Shown here piece after piece: positions 48,497 through 60,121 of a stretch of 64,000 bases of DNA. The stretch's first letter is position 1. Each line of letters starts with the position of its first letter. Origin of the DNA: Nocardia paucivorans NBRC 100373 (GTDB taxonomy: Bacteria > Actinomycetota > Actinomycetes > Mycobacteriales > Mycobacteriaceae); NCBI RefSeq assembly GCF_000308675.1, contig NZ_BAGE01000034.1, positions 1 through 64,000 on the forward strand. The letters run 5' to 3'. Below the pieces are notes generated by a model. It made no database searches, was not told where the DNA came from, and saw only the letters and a program-made list of their open reading frames with translations. A program made the position numbers and the translations under genes.

Positions 48497-50920
48497 ATGT
48501 CGATAACCGTGCGGGCCGCGGGCGCACCGGGGTTGAGCGCCGACGAGGTCGAGCAGCGTCGTCGGGACGGTCTCACCAATGACGTTCCGGATCGGGCGAG
48601 TCGCTCCGTCCGCGATATCGTCCGGGCCAATGTCTTCACCCGGATCAATGCCATCCTGGGTGTGTTGTTCGTGCTGGTGCTGGCCACCGGCTCGGTGATC
48701 GACGGAATGTTCGGGCTGCTCATCGTGGCCAACAGCGCGGTCGGCATCATCCAGGAGGTCCGCGCCAAACGGACCCTGGACAAACTGGCCATCGTGGGTC
48801 AGGCCAGGCCGACGGTGCGCCGGGACGGGCGCTCGGCGCAGATCGCGCCCAGGGACGTGGTCCTCGACGACCTCATCGAGCTCGGCCCCGGCGATCAGAT
48901 CGTGGTGGACGGAGTCGTCGTCGAAACCGAACTGCTCGAGATCGACGAGTCCCTGCTCACCGGTGAATCCGACCCGATGCACAAGGAAATCGGTGCCCAG
49001 GTGTTGTCGGGCAGCTATGTGGTCGCCGGATCCGGCGCCTATCGCGCCACCAAGGTGGGGCGCGATGCCTATGCCGCGAAACTGGCCGAAGAGGCCAGCA
49101 AGTTCACCCTGGTGAACTCCGAACTGCGCAGCGGCATCGACACGATTCTGAAGGTCATCACATATCTGCTGATCCCCGCCGGTGCGCTGATCATCTACAA
49201 CCAGCTGTTCTCCAGCGGTCAGTCGTGGCGTCCCGCGGTCACCGGAATGGTGGCGGCTCTGGTGCCGATGGTGCCGGAGGGGCTGGTGCTCATGACGTCG
49301 ATCGCGTTCGCGGTGGGGGTGATCCGGCTCGGTCGGCGGCAATGCCTGGTCCAGGAGCTACCCGCCATCGAGGGTCTCGCGCGGGTCGATGTGGTGTGCG
49401 CGGACAAAACCGGCACGCTCACCGAGAACGGTATGCGGTTGGCGCAGATCCGGATGCTCGACGGGCACGATGAATCGGTGGCCCGGCAGGCGCTCGCGGC
49501 CATGGCGAGCGACGACCCACGCCCGAACGCCAGCATGCAGGCCATTGCCGAGGCGCTGCCCGACGGTCCCGGCTGGGTCCACACCGCGGTCGCGCCGTTC
49601 TCCTCGGCGAAGAAATGGAGTGGATGCTCCTACGGGAAACACGGCGACTGGTTGCTCGGCGCGCCCGATGTGCTGCTGCCGGCGGGTTCGGCCGCCGCCC
49701 GTCTCGCCGAGGAACTCGGTGCGGCGGGTCTGCGCGTGCTGCTGCTGGGCCGGTGCGATCACCGGGTCGACGCCGCCGACGCGCCCGGTGTGGTGACCCC
49801 GGTCGCGCTGGTCGTCCTGGAGCAGAAGGTGCGGCCCGACGCTCGGGACACCCTGGACTATTTCGCGAGTCAGGACGTCTCCATCAAGGTGATCTCCGGT
49901 GACAACGCCGTCGCGGTCGGCGCGGTGGCTTCCTCGCTGGGACTGTCCGGCGGCGATCGCCCGGTGGATGCCCGCGAACTCCCCGAGGACCGGACCGAGT
50001 TGGCGGATGTACTGGAGAACCACACCACCTTCGGCCGGGTGCGGCCCGATCAGAAACGCGCCATGGTGGCCGCCCTGCAGTCCCGGGAGCACACCGTGGC
50101 CATGACCGGTGACGGAGTGAACGACGTCCTGGCCCTCAAGGACGCCGATATCGGCGTCGCCATGGGCTCGGGTAGTCCGGCCACCCGTGCGGTGGCGCAG
50201 ATCGTGCTGCTGGACAACAAATTCGCCACCCTCCCGTATGTGGTGGGCGAGGGGCGTCGGGTGATCGGCAATATCGAGCGGGTCTCGAACCTGTTCCTCA
50301 CCAAGACCGTGTACTCGGTGCTGTTGGCGTTCCTGGTGGGCGTGGCCGGGGTGGGATCGCAGATCTTCGACTACGAACCGCTCGGCTATCCGTTCCTGCC
50401 GCGGCATGTCACCATCGCGGCCTGGTTCACCATCGGTATTCCGGCGTTCATCCTGTCGTTGGCGCCCAACAACGAGCGGGCCCGCACCGGGTTCGTCGGT
50501 CGGGTCATGCGATTGGCGATCCCGTCGGGGACGGTGATCGGCGTCGCCACCTTCGTGGCGTATCTGATCGCCTACGCCGGACCGGAGGCCACCGAACAGC
50601 AGAAGGTGCAGGCCGGGACGACCGCCCTGATCACCTTGATCATGATCGCGGTATGGGTGCTGGCGATCGTGGCCCGCCCCTACACCTGGTGGAAGATCCT
50701 GCTGCTGGCCGTTTCGGTGCTGGCGTACCTGCTGCTGTTCACCATCCCGTTCACCCGCGAGTTCTTCGCCCTGGACCCGTCGAATATCGCCCTCACCACC
50801 GCCGCCCTGATCTGCGGTGTTGTGGGCATAGTCCTCGTCGAGGCGGCGTGGTGGGTGGGCGCGACCCTACACGGCGACGAACACAAACTCGTCCCCGCCG
50901 CCCCCGGTGAGGCCGCCTGA
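48497..50920 (+). CDS. ctpE: P-type cation ATPase, CtpE type (probable Ca2+ transporter)
   Basis: An 807-residue P-type ATPase with actuator motif TGES at 155-158, phosphorylation motif DKTGTLTE with Asp303, and hinge [24 protein letters not shown] across two loops. The membrane motif PEGL (260-263; [15 protein letters not shown]) replaces the CPx of heavy-metal pumps. About ten membrane helices are present. The pattern matches mycobacterial CtpE, reported as a calcium importer important under low calcium; substrate here is inferred. No regulatory metal-binding domain is attached. It is a single-gene unit with a leaderless-type start. Confidence 0.88.
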   Translation: MSITVRAAGAPGLSADEVEQRRRDGLTNDVPDRASRSVRDIVRANVFTRINAILGVLFVLVLATGSVIDGMFGLLIVANSAVGIIQEVRAKRTLDKLAIVGQARPTVRRDGRSAQIAPRDVVLDDLIELGPGDQIVVDGVVVETELLEIDESLLTGESDPMHKEIGAQVLSGSYVVAGSGAYRATKVGRDAYAAKLAEEASKFTLVNSELRSGIDTILKVITYLLIPAGALIIYNQLFSSGQSWRPAVTGMVAALVPMVPEGLVLMTSIAFAVGVIRLGRRQCLVQELPAIEGLARVDVVCADKTGTLTENGMRLAQIRMLDGHDESVARQALAAMASDDPRPNASMQAIAEALPDGPGWVHTAVAPFSSAKKWSGCSYGKHGDWLLGAPDVLLPAGSAAARLAEELGAAGLRVLLLGRCDHRVDAADAPGVVTPVALVVLEQKVRPDARDTLDYFASQDVSIKVISGDNAVAVGAVASSLGLSGGDRPVDARELPEDRTELADVLENHTTFGRVRPDQKRAMVAALQSREHTVAMTGDGVNDVLALKDADIGVAMGSGSPATRAVAQIVLLDNKFATLPYVVGEGRRVIGNIERVSNLFLTKTVYSVLLAFLVGVAGVGSQIFDYEPLGYPFLPRHVTIAAWFTIGIPAFILSLAPNNERARTGFVGRVMRLAIPSGTVIGVATFVAYLIAYAGPEATEQQKVQAGTTALITLIMIAVWVLAIVARPYTWWKILLLAVSVLAYLLLFTIPFTREFFALDPSNIALTTAALICGVVGIVLVEAAWWVGATLHGDEHKLVPAAPGEAA

Positions 50921-50976
50921 ATCTTCGCCATTGCCGTTTCAATTGCCTTGTGCGAAGGGGCTATTCGGCATTGGAG

Positions 50977-50982
50977 TACTTT
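50977..50982 (+). promoter_or_regulatory. Leaderless-type -10 box for the phzF-like gene
   Basis: TACTTT lies 7 nt before the ATG and no SD is present. Confidence 0.5.
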
Positions 50983-50989
50983 CGGTGGC

Positions 50990-51826
50990 ATGGAGGTTCT
51001 GCTGCACCAGATCGACGCGTTCGCCGACGCACCGTTCTCGGGTAATCCGGCGGCGGTCATGCCGTTGCCCGCCTGGCTGCCCGATGCGTTGTTACAGCAT
51101 CTGGCCGAGGAGAACAATCTCGCCGAGACCGCCTTCTACACCGCCGAGCTGCCGCCCGAGGCCGGTGCCCCGCCGGGGGAGTGGCCGGCGTTCCACCTGC
51201 GCTGGTTCACCCCCATGACGGAGGTGCAGATGTGCGGGCACGCCACCCTCGCCGCGGCTGCGCAGATCCTCACCGATATCCATCCCGGTCACGATCGGGT
51301 GAGTTTTCACACCCGTAGCGGATGGTTACGGGTGGATCGCACCGATGACGACGAATACGTGCTCGATCTGCCCGCGGTGCCGTCCACCGCGGTGGAACCG
51401 GACCCGAGGTTGGTCGCGGCCCTGGGGACGCGACCGGTGCGCGCCCATACCGGTCAGGATGTGGTTTTCGTGCTGGCCGAGGAACGACAGGTGCGGCAGC
51501 TGCGTCCGGAATTCGCCTCGTTTCCGCCGCTTCCGCGGGGAGTGGTCGTCACCGCGCCGGGCGACGAGGTCGATTTCGTGTCCCGGTTCTTCGCTCCGGG
51601 GGTGGGTGTGCCCGAGGATCCCGTGACCGGTTCGGCACATGCCCAGTTGGCTCCGCTGTGGAGCGCCGAGCTCGGTCGCACCGAGCTCACCGCCCGTCAG
51701 CTGTCCCGGCGCGGGGGCGCCTTGCGCGTCGAGGTGGCAGGAGATCGGGTGCTGCTCATCGGGCGGTGTCGGCGCTATCTCGACGGGGTGGTGGAACTGG
51801 ACGATCGCGCGGTATCGCCGCGGTGA
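50990..51826 (+). CDS. PhzF-family isomerase/epimerase
   Basis: A 278-residue protein of the PhzF/diaminopimelate-epimerase-like fold. It has the N-terminal HQIDAFADAPFSGNPAAVMPLPAWLPDALLQ.LAEENNLAETAFY pattern with the catalytic Glu region, FHLRWFTPMTEVQMCGHATLA, and FFAPGVGVPEDPVTGSAHAQLAPLW with the conserved EDPVTGSAH. Members isomerise varied small molecules, and no phenazine genes are nearby, so the substrate is unknown. It ends one base before the stop of the convergent hypothetical gene. Confidence 0.9.
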   Translation: MEVLLHQIDAFADAPFSGNPAAVMPLPAWLPDALLQHLAEENNLAETAFYTAELPPEAGAPPGEWPAFHLRWFTPMTEVQMCGHATLAAAAQILTDIHPGHDRVSFHTRSGWLRVDRTDDDEYVLDLPAVPSTAVEPDPRLVAALGTRPVRAHTGQDVVFVLAEERQVRQLRPEFASFPPLPRGVVVTAPGDEVDFVSRFFAPGVGVPEDPVTGSAHAQLAPLWSAELGRTELTARQLSRRGGALRVEVAGDRVLLIGRCRRYLDGVVELDDRAVSPR

Positions 51827-52507
51827 TCACCGCGGCGGCACCGGGCCGTCGTCGGGTGTGGGACCGACGATATCGGTCTCGGTGGGAAACAGCGGTACGA
51901 CCGCGAATCTGCCCGCCACGGCGTCGGCGGGCAGAGCCTGCACCGCTCGGATTCCGGGCTGCTCGGCCAGTTCCCGCAACCGGTTCAGCGGTGCGCGGAC
52001 GACCAGACCGACAACGCAGGCCCGGCCCTCGAGCAGCCGGGTGATCGAGACGTCGAGCACCCGGGTCGTCCGCTCGTCGGGGCCTGCACTGCGCTGCCGG
52101 CGGTCGAGTAGTTCCGTGGCTGCGTCCACACCGGAGCGCAGCAGCGCTCGTTCGTTCGCGGGGACCGGCACGATCACCAGGGGAGTCGCCACGCGCTCGA
52201 TCGGCACGTGGTAGATCACCTGTCCGATACGCAGCCCGCGGGCGAGGGCCGGTAGCGCCGTCGCCGGACGATGCTCGGTGAACGAGACCAGTGCCCAGTG
52301 TTCGGCGTCGTCGGCGCCTCGAAGCGAGTCCCGGGCCCGGGCCAGGTAGTCGGCGACCGCCTCCCCCTGGTCGGGGCCGAGGTGATCGGTGAACACGCCT
52401 TCGGGACGGGGTGGGTTCAACACCCCGAGCAATACGATCAGCACAGGCAGCGCGCCGGCGGTGATTCCGATACCGATGCGGCGCAGTCGGGCCCGCCGAT
52501 CAGGCAT
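51827..52507 (-). CDS. Membrane-anchored hypothetical protein, last gene of the lspA-rluD operon
   Basis: A 226-residue protein with a short basic N-terminus, one helix (about 9-30, [21 protein letters not shown]) and a predicted exported domain of mixed Ala/Arg/Leu content. The middle contains [34 protein letters not shown], and a single Cys lies at EGRACVVG. No family was recognised. Its ATG overlaps the rluD stop by 8 nt, so it is translated from the same mRNA as lspA and rluD. Confidence 0.75.
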   Translation of the reverse strand: MPDRRARLRRIGIGITAGALPVLIVLLGVLNPPRPEGVFTDHLGPDQGEAVADYLARARDSLRGADDAEHWALVSFTEHRPATALPALARGLRIGQVIYHVPIERVATPLVIVPVPANERALLRSGVDAATELLDRRQRSAGPDERTTRVLDVSITRLLEGRACVVGLVVRAPLNRLRELAEQPGIRAVQALPADAVAGRFAVVPLFPTETDIVGPTPDDGPVPPR

Positions 52508-53426
52508 CGCGCAGAACGTCCAGGGCGTAGGTCAGGTCGGCGGGGTATTCGCTGGTGATCTCGATGTACCGGCCATCGGCCGGATGATGGAATCCCAGTG
52601 ATCGGGCGTGCAACCACTGCCGGCGCAGGCCGAGACGTTCGGCCAGTCGCGGGTCGGCGCCATAGGTGAGGTCACCGCAGCAGGGATGGCGGATGGCGGA
52701 GAAATGGACCCGAATCTGGTGGGTGCGACCGGTTTCCAGGTGGATGTCGAGCAGGCTGGCCGCCGGGAACGCCTCGATCGTGTCGTAGTGGGTGACACTG
52801 GGTCGCCCGTCGGCGGTCACCGCGAACTTCCATTCGGTGCCACGGGCCCGGCCGATGGGGGCGTCGATGGTACCGCTGCTCGGGTCCGGATGTCCTTGCA
52901 CCAGTGCGTGGTAGCGCTTGTCCACGGTGCGCTGTTTGAAGGCTCGTTTGAGCATGGTGTAGGCGTGTTCGGACTGGGCGACCACCATTACCCCGGAGGT
53001 GCCGACGTCCAGTCGGTGCACGATGCCCTGTCGTTCGTGCGCGCCCGAGGTGGAGATTCGGTAACCGGCCGCGGCGAGACCGCCCACCACCGTCGGGCCA
53101 CTCCAGCCGATACCGGTGTGCGCGGCGACACCCACCGGTTTGTCCACCGCGACGATATCGTCGTCGGCGTAGAGGATTTTCATCCCTTCCACCGGTTCCG
53201 CCTCGATGGTGAGTTCGCGGCGTGGCTCGGGGAACACCACTTCCAGCCAAGCGCCCGCGGTGAGCCGGTCCGATTTGCTCGCGGCGACTCCGTCGAGCTG
53301 GATCGAGCCCTCTTCGGCCATGGCGGCCACCGCGGTGCGCGACAGCCCGAGTAGGCGGGAAAGCCCCGCGTCCACTCGCATTCCGTCCAATCCGTCGGGG
53401 ACGGGCATGGTTCTGGTCTCTCTCAC
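52500..53426 (-). CDS. rluD: RluD-family 23S rRNA pseudouridine synthase
   Basis: A 308-residue enzyme with an N-terminal S4 RNA-binding domain ([32 protein letters not shown] across two segments) and the RluA catalytic core. [14 protein letters not shown] contains the catalytic Asp, and [24 protein letters not shown] completes the pattern. Position next to lspA is conserved in many bacteria. The GTG start overlaps the lspA stop (GTGA). The exact uridines modified are assigned only by family. Confidence 0.92.
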   Translation of the reverse strand: MRETRTMPVPDGLDGMRVDAGLSRLLGLSRTAVAAMAEEGSIQLDGVAASKSDRLTAGAWLEVVFPEPRRELTIEAEPVEGMKILYADDDIVAVDKPVGVAAHTGIGWSGPTVVGGLAAAGYRISTSGAHERQGIVHRLDVGTSGVMVVAQSEHAYTMLKRAFKQRTVDKRYHALVQGHPDPSSGTIDAPIGRARGTEWKFAVTADGRPSVTHYDTIEAFPAASLLDIHLETGRTHQIRVHFSAIRHPCCGDLTYGADPRLAERLGLRRQWLHARSLGFHHPADGRYIEITSEYPADLTYALDVLRDA

Positions 53427-54139
53427 GCGGCACTCTCCTTGCCGGTGTTCGACGCGCTCGGACCTTCGGGGTCGTCGTCGGTCCGGTCGTCATCGGTCCT
53501 ACTGCTTCTGTCACTGTCCCGGAGACGGTCCGGACCGGCTCCGGTCTCGGGGGTGTCGTCGCGACCGTGTCGGGTGCCGTCGGGTTCGAAGCCCAGGATG
53601 GTCAACACCACGAGCAATATCGCCCCGCAGACAATCGCCGAGTCGGCCACATTGAATACCGGCCACCAGCCCACCGAGACGAAATCCACCACATGCCCCT
53701 GCAGCGGTCCCGGCGAGCGGAACAGGCGATCCACCAGATTTCCCAGTGCTCCGCCGAGGACCATGCCCAGGCCGACGGCCCACCACATCGAGCGCAGGGT
53801 GCGCCCGATACGCAGCACTCCGACCACCACGGCCGAGGCCACCAGGGTGAGCAGCCAGGTCATGCCGGTGGCCATGGAGAAGGCGGCACCGGGATTGCGC
53901 ACCAGTCGTAACTGCACGACATCACCGATGAGCGAGACCGGCTCGCCCGGGGTGAGCTGCTGCACGGCGAGAACCTTGGTGAGCAGGTCCAGGGCGAACA
54001 ACACCACTGCCACCACGAGCAGTCGACGCAGCAGTAACGGCGGCTCGCGCCGGGTCCGCGCCGACCGGTCCCCAGGGTGGTCGGGCCGATCGGAAGGGCT
54101 GTGCTCGGGCGGCGGCCGGTCGTCACTCACGTCGCTCAT
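53423..54139 (-). CDS. lspA: Lipoprotein signal peptidase II
   Basis: A 238-residue membrane aspartyl protease that removes prolipoprotein signal peptides. Four membrane helices lie at about 36-180. The catalytic aspartates are in [12 protein letters not shown] and [13 protein letters not shown], and the conserved VRNPGAAFS segment is present. Both ends carry long hydrophilic extensions; the C-terminal tail (about 50 residues, Asp/Arg-rich, [17 protein letters not shown]) is longer than in E. coli. The window encodes several lipoproteins that would be its substrates. The ATG at 54139 follows GAGGGAAG closely; GTG 54127 is an alternative. Confidence 0.92.
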   Translation of the reverse strand: MSDVSDDRPPPEHSPSDRPDHPGDRSARTRREPPLLLRRLLVVAVVLFALDLLTKVLAVQQLTPGEPVSLIGDVVQLRLVRNPGAAFSMATGMTWLLTLVASAVVVGVLRIGRTLRSMWWAVGLGMVLGGALGNLVDRLFRSPGPLQGHVVDFVSVGWWPVFNVADSAIVCGAILLVVLTILGFEPDGTRHGRDDTPETGAGPDRLRDSDRSSRTDDDRTDDDPEGPSASNTGKESAA

Positions 54140-54235
54140 CTTCCCTCGAGGCCGCGCGCGGGCGGTGCCGTGGTCACCGAACGGGTCGTCGGAGCCCGGG
54201 TGCGGATGTCCCAGCCGATACTCAGGAAGCGGTCG

Positions 54236-54241
54236 TACCCT
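54236..54241 (+). promoter_or_regulatory. Leaderless-type -10 box for the lipoprotein gene at 54249
   Basis: TACCCT stands 7 nt before the GTG. The divergent lspA start is 110 bp away. Confidence 0.5.
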
Positions 54242-54248
54242 GTTGCTC

Positions 54249-55196
54249 GTGACGGTGTTGTCTTCCCTCCCCACCCCTCGGATCGGTCGTTCCGGGGTGC
54301 TGCTCATGGTGCTCGCGCTCGGTCTGTCGGCATTCGGTGTCGGTTGCAGTGAACGAGGGGAATCGCGGGGGGACGTCGACGGCACCGAACCGCTCGGTAT
54401 CGGCAACGAGGTGACGGTGCCCATCGCGGCCGCGGTCGCCACCGTTGTGGATCCCGGGGCCGAGCCTCGGACGCTGCTGCGGCCCGGCTACCCCGAGGGA
54501 ACCTCCCAACAGGTGACGTTGAGTACCGATCACAGCATCCGGCAACAGATCGATGACCAGCCGGTGCGGGATTTCTCCACGCCCGCGCTGACCATTCCGA
54601 TGATCGCCCGCGCCGGGACGCGTGGTGTCGAACTCACTCTGGGCTCGGTCACCACACCCGATCCGGTCCTGGCGGAAGCGCTGATCGATGTCGACGGTTT
54701 GCACGCCGGTTTCCAGTTGAGCGAGCTCGGCGCCATCACCGCGCTGCGGCTGGAGCCTGCCCCGGATACCTCCAATACGGCCCGCGCGGCCCTCGAGCAG
54801 GCCTTCTGCCAGGCGGTGTACCGGTCGGTCATGTTCCCGGACTCACCGGTGGGGGTCGGTGCGGTGTGGACGGTGCGGCAGGAGGTGGGCGGCGGTGTCA
54901 TGCTCGACCAGGTGACCACGGCCACCCTGATCGAGCGGTTGGGTAACCGGCTCACCATCCGGCTGGATGTGACGCAGACCCCGAAATCGGATATCTGGGA
55001 TCTGCCGGCCGCCGGGGGCACCTTGAACATCGAGGACTACGTCATGCAGGGCACCGGCGATATCACCGTCGACCTCGACCTGCCGATGCCGGTCGCCGGG
55101 GCGATCACGCTGGGCGGGCACCAGTTCTACCGGGACCCGCGCACCGACACCAGGTTGCGCCAGGTCATCGAGACCAAGGTGAGTTGGGGGGAATAA
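54249..55196 (+). CDS. Putative lipoprotein of unknown function
   Basis: A 315-residue exported protein. The N-terminal hydrophobic segment ends in GVGC (Cys33), an imperfect lipobox with Gly instead of Leu at -3, so lipidation is likely but not certain. The mature part begins acidic and contains [32 protein letters not shown], a central [13 protein letters not shown] block and a C-terminal [20 protein letters not shown]. No enzyme motif is seen. The style resembles DUF6263-type lipoproteins, a weak guess. Leaderless-type start; divergent from lspA. Confidence 0.75.
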   Translation: MTVLSSLPTPRIGRSGVLLMVLALGLSAFGVGCSERGESRGDVDGTEPLGIGNEVTVPIAAAVATVVDPGAEPRTLLRPGYPEGTSQQVTLSTDHSIRQQIDDQPVRDFSTPALTIPMIARAGTRGVELTLGSVTTPDPVLAEALIDVDGLHAGFQLSELGAITALRLEPAPDTSNTARAALEQAFCQAVYRSVMFPDSPVGVGAVWTVRQEVGGGVMLDQVTTATLIERLGNRLTIRLDVTQTPKSDIWDLPAAGGTLNIEDYVMQGTGDITVDLDLPMPVAGAITLGGHQFYRDPRTDTRLRQVIETKVSWGE

Positions 55197-55319
55197 CGGA
55201 CGGAGGCGGATGCGGACCCCGGACATGCCGCATCGTTACCGTCGATCGACGGATATTCGCGAAGAGCGGACCTGGGCTCGGTCCCATCCGACGATCGATA
55301 TGCGCCTCGGAGGTCTGTG

Positions 55320-55553
55320 ATGCCCGATGCCTCCCCTGTGCCCGAGGGCTACCCGGCCGTATCTCTCGGCCTCGCGGTGGACGGCGCCGCCGGGGCCACC
55401 CCGATCACCGCCCCGGCGACCCAGCTCTACGGAGATCGCACCGGTTCGTTCACCGATCCGTGGGGGCACCAGTGGACGGTCGCCACCCATGTCGAGGACA
55501 TCGAACCGGCGGAGATGCAGCGGCGTATGGACCGAATGTCGAGTGCTTCGTGA
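55320..55553 (+). pseudogene. VOC/PhnB-like (glyoxalase-fold) gene with a large internal deletion
   Basis: The 77-residue frame starts with the family N-terminus (VPEGYPAVSLGLAVDGAA) and ends with the family C-terminus (GATPITAPATQLYGDRTGSFTDPWGHQWTVATHVEDIEPAEMQRRM across two strands). In intact PhnB-like proteins about 70 residues lie between these blocks. They are missing here, with no frameshift. The remaining half cannot form a complete VOC fold, so this is read as a decayed gene with its SD (GGAGG) and terminator still present. A minimal single-module domain is a less likely alternative. Confidence 0.7.
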
Positions 55554-55872
55554 GTTCGGCGTCGAGAAACCGGACCCGATCCCCCTCATGGACCGGGTCC
55601 GGTCCTTCCCCATCCGCATACCACCGTCGTGTCATGCGGTGTGGGCCGTAACGGGCTCTATGGTGTACCCGGGTGTCGGAGCGTCGGTGGATCGCTCGCC
55701 CGACCGGGGCCGGTCATCGTCCCGCATCCCTCGTCGCAACCGCCATTGCGCGAGGAACCTTCTCCGGGGACGATGACCGGCCCGGGTCGGCGAGAGCCGA
55801 CGCCGATTCCGCCGGACCGATCGCGTGGACGCTACCGGTATCCCGTGGTGGATTCGGTGCGTTCGGGAGAGC
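55554..55872. other. Spacer between the VOC remnant and the secreted-protein gene
   Basis: About 320 bp holding the terminator at 55569-55603 and no further recognised feature. Frames through it lack family character. Confidence 0.5.
55569..55603 (+). terminator. Terminator after the VOC remnant
   Basis: ACCGGACCCG (55569-55578) pairs perfectly with CGGGTCCGGT (55594-55603) and is followed by a pyrimidine run, CCTTCCC. Confidence 0.75.
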
Positions 55873-56337
55873 TCAGGGCTGGTATTTGCTCACCGTGAAT
55901 TCGACGGTGCCGGGTTCGGGAAGATGCGCCCCGCCGACGGTGACGGTTGCGGAGAAACGACCCACCCCGGGGCTGAACAGCGCCGACCGTCCGTCGTTCA
56001 TCCAGTAGCCGGGGCCGGTCGGGGTGCGGGTCACCGAACCGGTCTGCCCGGTGTCCAGATTGCGCCAGTTCAAGGTGACCGGCAGGGTGCACTGGCCGAT
56101 GCCGAACATGATCGTCGAGACCGTGAACGCCGCGTGTTCGGGGTAGGCGTCGCCGGTGACCGAGGGCTCCACCTGGGCGACGCAGGCGCCGTAGGCGAGC
56201 GAATACACGGTGCCGAACGAACCGCCGGAGGTGGCCGCGGCCGGGGCCGCGGTGGCGGTGAGGGTCGCGGTGGTCAGGGCCGCGACAGCGAGTATGGATG
56301 TCGTCGACGCGGCCGACGCGAGTTTCAGTGATGCCAT
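55873..56337 (-). CDS. Small secreted protein of unknown function
   Basis: A 154-residue protein with a classic signal peptide (about 1-35, ending TAAPAAATS). The mature part has two cysteines (YGACVAQ and IGQCTLP) probably in a disulfide, WRNLDTGQTGSVTRTP, GPGYWMNDGRSALFSPGVG, and ends FTVSKYQP. It looks like a compact beta-rich secreted domain. No family recognised. The ATG follows GCGAGGAG 4-5 nt upstream. It is divergent from dnaE1 and probably monocistronic. Confidence 0.82.
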   Translation of the reverse strand: MASLKLASAASTTSILAVAALTTATLTATAAPAAATSGGSFGTVYSLAYGACVAQVEPSVTGDAYPEHAAFTVSTIMFGIGQCTLPVTLNWRNLDTGQTGSVTRTPTGPGYWMNDGRSALFSPGVGRFSATVTVGGAHLPEPGTVEFTVSKYQP

Positions 56338-56521
56338 CGGACTCCTCGCGGGTCGATCGTAGGATGTCTGCGACGCGTGCGGGCCCGACCCTACCAGTGC
56401 GACAGCGTCGTTCGAGCCGGTTCGGCCGGACTCGGTGATCTTGCCGGCGTGAGTCCCGCATCGACACGCCGAGGTGTATCCGACATGCCATACCCCGAAC
56501 GATCCGGTCGGTGGACGCGCA

Positions 56522-56527
56522 TAGACT
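56522..56527 (+). promoter_or_regulatory. Probable -10 box for dnaE1
   Basis: TAGACT lies 43 nt before the TTG start. Here a normal leader with GGGAGGAAGGA SD follows, in contrast to the leaderless genes nearby. Confidence 0.4.
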
Positions 56528-56569
56528 CGCTACACCAACCCCCGCGAGCCCCTGGGAGGAAGGACCGTC

Positions 56570-59500
56570 TTGACCGCCCCGTCCGGATCGTTCGTTCATC
56601 TGCACAACCACACCGAGTACTCGATGCTCGACGGTGCGGCCAAGATCTCCCCGTTGTTCACCGAGGCCAAGCGGTTGGGCATGACGGCGGTCGGGATGAC
56701 CGACCACGGCAATATGTACGGGGCCGCGGAGTTCTACAACTCGGCCCGCAAACACGACATCAAGCCGATCATCGGGATCGAAGCGTATATCGCGCCCGGC
56801 TCCCGGTTCGACACCAAACGTGTCCAGTGGGGCGATCCGAGCCAGAAGAGCGACGACGTCTCCGGTTCCGGCGCCTACACCCATATGACGATGGTCGCGG
56901 AGAACGCGACCGGCCTGCGCAATCTGTTCAAACTGTCCTCGCTCGCCTCCATCGAGGGGCAGCTCGGCAAATGGGCGCGTATGGACGCCGAGATCATCGC
57001 CGAGCACGCCGAGGGCATCATCGCCACCACCGGCTGCCCGTCGGGGGAGGTGCAGACCCGACTGCGGCTCGGTCACGAACGCGAGGCCCTGGAGGCCGCG
57101 GCCAAGTGGCAGGAGATCTTCGGGAAGGACAATTTCTTCCTGGAGGTGATGGACCACGGTCTGTCCATCGAACGACGGGTGCGTGAGGGGCTGCTCGACA
57201 TCGGCCGCAAACTCGGTATCCGGCCGTTGGCGACCAACGACTGTCACTACGTCACCAAGGACCAGGCGGCCAACCACGAGGCGCTGCTGTGCGTGCAGAC
57301 CGGTAAAACCCTGTCCGACCCGACCCGCTTCAAATTCGACGGCGACGGCTACTACCTGAAATCCGCCGCGGAGATGCGCGCCCTCTGGGACGAGGAGGTT
57401 CCCGGCGCCTGCGACAACACCCTCTGGATCGCCGAACGGGTGCAGCCCTACGACGAAGTGTGGCAACACCGGGACCGGATGCCGATCTTCCCGGTGCCCG
57501 AAGGGGAGACCCAGGCCGGTTGGCTGCGCAAGGAGGTGATGCGGGGTCTGGAGCGACGGTTCCCCAACGGGGTGCCGCAGGAATACCTGGACCGCGCCTC
57601 CTACGAGCTCGACGTGATCATCGAAATGGGCTTCCCGGCCTACTTTCTCGTGGTCGGCGACCTGATCAACCACGCGCGCGAGGTCGGTATCCGCGTCGGC
57701 CCCGGGCGTGGTTCGGCGGCCGGTTCGCTGGTTGCCTACGCCATGGGCATCACCAATATCGACCCGATCCCGCACGGTCTGCTGTTCGAGCGGTTCCTCA
57801 ACCCGGAACGCGTGTCGATGCCCGATATCGATATCGACTTCGACGATCGTCGCCGCGGTGAAATGGTCCGCTACGCCACCGAGCGGTGGGGCAGCGACCG
57901 GGTGGCCCAGGTGATCACCTTCGGCACCATCAAGACCAAGGCCGCTCTCAAGGACTCCGCGCGCGTCCTGTTCGGCCAGCCCGGTTTCGCCATCGCCGAC
58001 CAGATCTCCAAGGCGCTGCCGCCGCCGATCATGGCCAAGGACATTCCGCTGTCCGGGATCATGGATCCCGAGCACGAGCGGTACAAGGAGGCCACCGAGG
58101 TCCGCGAGCTCATCAACAGCAATCCGGACGTCGCGAAGATCTACGAAACCGCGCGGGGTCTCGAGGGTCTGATCCGCAATGCCGGTGTGCACGCCTGCGC
58201 GGTGATCATGTCCTCCGAACCGCTCATGGACGCGATCCCGCTGTGGAAGCGGGCGCAGGACGGCGCCATCATCACCGGCTGGGACTACCCGTCGTGCGAG
58301 GCCATCGGCCTGTTGAAGATGGACTTCCTGGGCCTGCGCAACCTCACCGTCATCGGTGACGCCCTGGACAACATCAAGGCCAACCGCGGCATCGACCTGG
58401 ATATGGACAATCTGCCGCTGGACGATCCGCCCACCTACGAACTGCTGTCGCGCGGCGACACCCTGGGCGTGTTCCAGCTCGACGGTAGTGCCATGCGGGA
58501 TCTGCTGCGCCGGATGCAGCCCACCGGCTTCGAGGACATCGTGGCCGTGCTCGCGCTGTACCGCCCGGGCCCGATGGGCATGAACGCGCACAACGACTAC
58601 GCCGACCGCAAGAACGGCCGGCAAGAGGTCAAGCCCATCCACCCCGAGCTGGAGGAACCGCTGCGCGACATCCTGGCCGACACCTACGGGTTGATCGTGT
58701 ACCAGGAGCAGATCATGCAGATCGCGCAGAAGGTGGCCGGGTACTCCCTCGGGCGAGCCGATATTCTGCGCCGCGCCATGGGTAAGAAGAAGGCCGAGGT
58801 GCTGGAAGCCGAATTCGAGGGCTTCGAGGCGGGCATGCTGGCCAATGGCTTCTCCAAACCGGCCATCAAGGCGTTGTGGGACACCATCCTTCCCTTCGCC
58901 GGTTACGCGTTCAACAAATCGCACGCGGCCGGTTACGGTCTGGTGTCGTTCTGGACCGCCTATCTGAAGGCCAACTATCCGGCCGAGTACATGGCCGGTC
59001 TGCTCACCTCCGTCGGTGACGACAAGGACAAGGCCGCGGTCTATCTCTCGGACTGCCGTCACCTCGGGATCACCGTGCTACCACCGGATGTCAACGAGTC
59101 CGAGCAGAACTTCTCCTCGGTGGGCTCCGATATCCGTTTCGGATTGGGCGCGGTGCGCAATGTGGGGGCCAATGTCGTCTCCTCGATCATCGCCGCCCGC
59201 AAGGAGAAGTCGAAATTCGCCGATTTCTCCGACTACCTGAACAAGATCGACGCCATCGCCTGCACCAAGAAGGTCACCGAATCCCTCATCAAGGCGGGCG
59301 CCTTCGACTCCCTCGGTCATCCCCGCAAAGGTTTGATGATGGTGCACTCCGATGCCATCGATGCGGTGATGTCCACCAAGAAGGCCGAGGCCATGGGGCA
59401 GTTCGACCTGTTCGGCGGGATGGACGACGGCGACGATTCGGCGGCGTCGGTGTTCAGTGTGAAGATTCCCGACGAGGAATGGGACACCAAACATCGCTTG

Positions 59501-60121
59501 GCCCTGGAACGGGAGATGCTGGGCCTGTACGTTTCCGGGCATCCTCTCCACGGCATCGAGCATGTGCTGGCGGCCCAGGCCGACACCCAGATACCCGCCA
59601 TCCTGGATGGCGATGTCAAGGACGGCGCCCAGGTGACCGTCGGCGGCATCCTCGCGTCGGTGAACCGGCGGATCAACAAGAATGGCCTGGCGTGGGCCTC
59701 GGCCCAGCTGGAGGACCTCAGCGGTGGTATCGAGGTGCTGTTCTTCCCGCAGGCCTATTCGGTATACGGGATGGATGTCGTCGAGGACGCCGTGGTGTTG
59801 GTGCGCGGGCGAGTTTCGGTGCGCGATGATCGGGTCTCGTTGATCGCCAACGATCTCTTGGTGCCGGATCTGTCCACGGTCGGGGTGGCGAAACCGTTGT
59901 CGGTGACCATTTCCACCCGGATGTGCACACCGGAGAAGATCCGCGAGTTCAAGCGGGTGCTCACCCGGCATCCCGGAACATCCGATGTTCACGTGCGCCA
60001 TGTCGGGGCCCGGGACAAGACGACCGTACTCAAACTTTCCGAGAGTCTTCGGGTTTCGCCGTCCTCGGCGCTGATGGGCGATCTCAAGGCCCTACTCGGT
60101 CCGAACTGTCTGGCGAGCTAG
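56570..60121 (+). CDS. dnaE1: Replicative DNA polymerase III alpha subunit
   Basis: The main replicative polymerase, 1183 residues. The N-terminal PHP domain ([26 protein letters not shown]) keeps its His/Asp metal ligands, consistent with PHP proofreading exonuclease activity known for mycobacterial DnaE1. The polymerase active site has [14 protein letters not shown] and [16 protein letters not shown] with catalytic Asp residues; a later [10 protein letters not shown] and a helix-hairpin-helix/OB region ([18 protein letters not shown]) follow. TTG 56570 is used because the SD GGGAGGAAGGA precedes it and the homologous N-terminus begins there. Confidence 0.96.
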   Translation: MTAPSGSFVHLHNHTEYSMLDGAAKISPLFTEAKRLGMTAVGMTDHGNMYGAAEFYNSARKHDIKPIIGIEAYIAPGSRFDTKRVQWGDPSQKSDDVSGSGAYTHMTMVAENATGLRNLFKLSSLASIEGQLGKWARMDAEIIAEHAEGIIATTGCPSGEVQTRLRLGHEREALEAAAKWQEIFGKDNFFLEVMDHGLSIERRVREGLLDIGRKLGIRPLATNDCHYVTKDQAANHEALLCVQTGKTLSDPTRFKFDGDGYYLKSAAEMRALWDEEVPGACDNTLWIAERVQPYDEVWQHRDRMPIFPVPEGETQAGWLRKEVMRGLERRFPNGVPQEYLDRASYELDVIIEMGFPAYFLVVGDLINHAREVGIRVGPGRGSAAGSLVAYAMGITNIDPIPHGLLFERFLNPERVSMPDIDIDFDDRRRGEMVRYATERWGSDRVAQVITFGTIKTKAALKDSARVLFGQPGFAIADQISKALPPPIMAKDIPLSGIMDPEHERYKEATEVRELINSNPDVAKIYETARGLEGLIRNAGVHACAVIMSSEPLMDAIPLWKRAQDGAIITGWDYPSCEAIGLLKMDFLGLRNLTVIGDALDNIKANRGIDLDMDNLPLDDPPTYELLSRGDTLGVFQLDGSAMRDLLRRMQPTGFEDIVAVLALYRPGPMGMNAHNDYADRKNGRQEVKPIHPELEEPLRDILADTYGLIVYQEQIMQIAQKVAGYSLGRADILRRAMGKKKAEVLEAEFEGFEAGMLANGFSKPAIKALWDTILPFAGYAFNKSHAAGYGLVSFWTAYLKANYPAEYMAGLLTSVGDDKDKAAVYLSDCRHLGITVLPPDVNESEQNFSSVGSDIRFGLGAVRNVGANVVSSIIAARKEKSKFADFSDYLNKIDAIACTKKVTESLIKAGAFDSLGHPRKGLMMVHSDAIDAVMSTKKAEAMGQFDLFGGMDDGDDSAASVFSVKIPDEEWDTKHRLALEREMLGLYVSGHPLHGIEHVLAAQADTQIPAILDGDVKDGAQVTVGGILASVNRRINKNGLAWASAQLEDLSGGIEVLFFPQAYSVYGMDVVEDAVVLVRGRVSVRDDRVSLIANDLLVPDLSTVGVAKPLSVTISTRMCTPEKIREFKRVLTRHPGTSDVHVRHVGARDKTTVLKLSESLRVSPSSALMGDLKALLGPNCLAS

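Noticed and set aside
55832..59062. 1076-residue open frame antisense to dnaE1
   Set aside because: No family features, and it overlaps the fully conserved polymerase gene. Long antisense frames are expected at this GC content.
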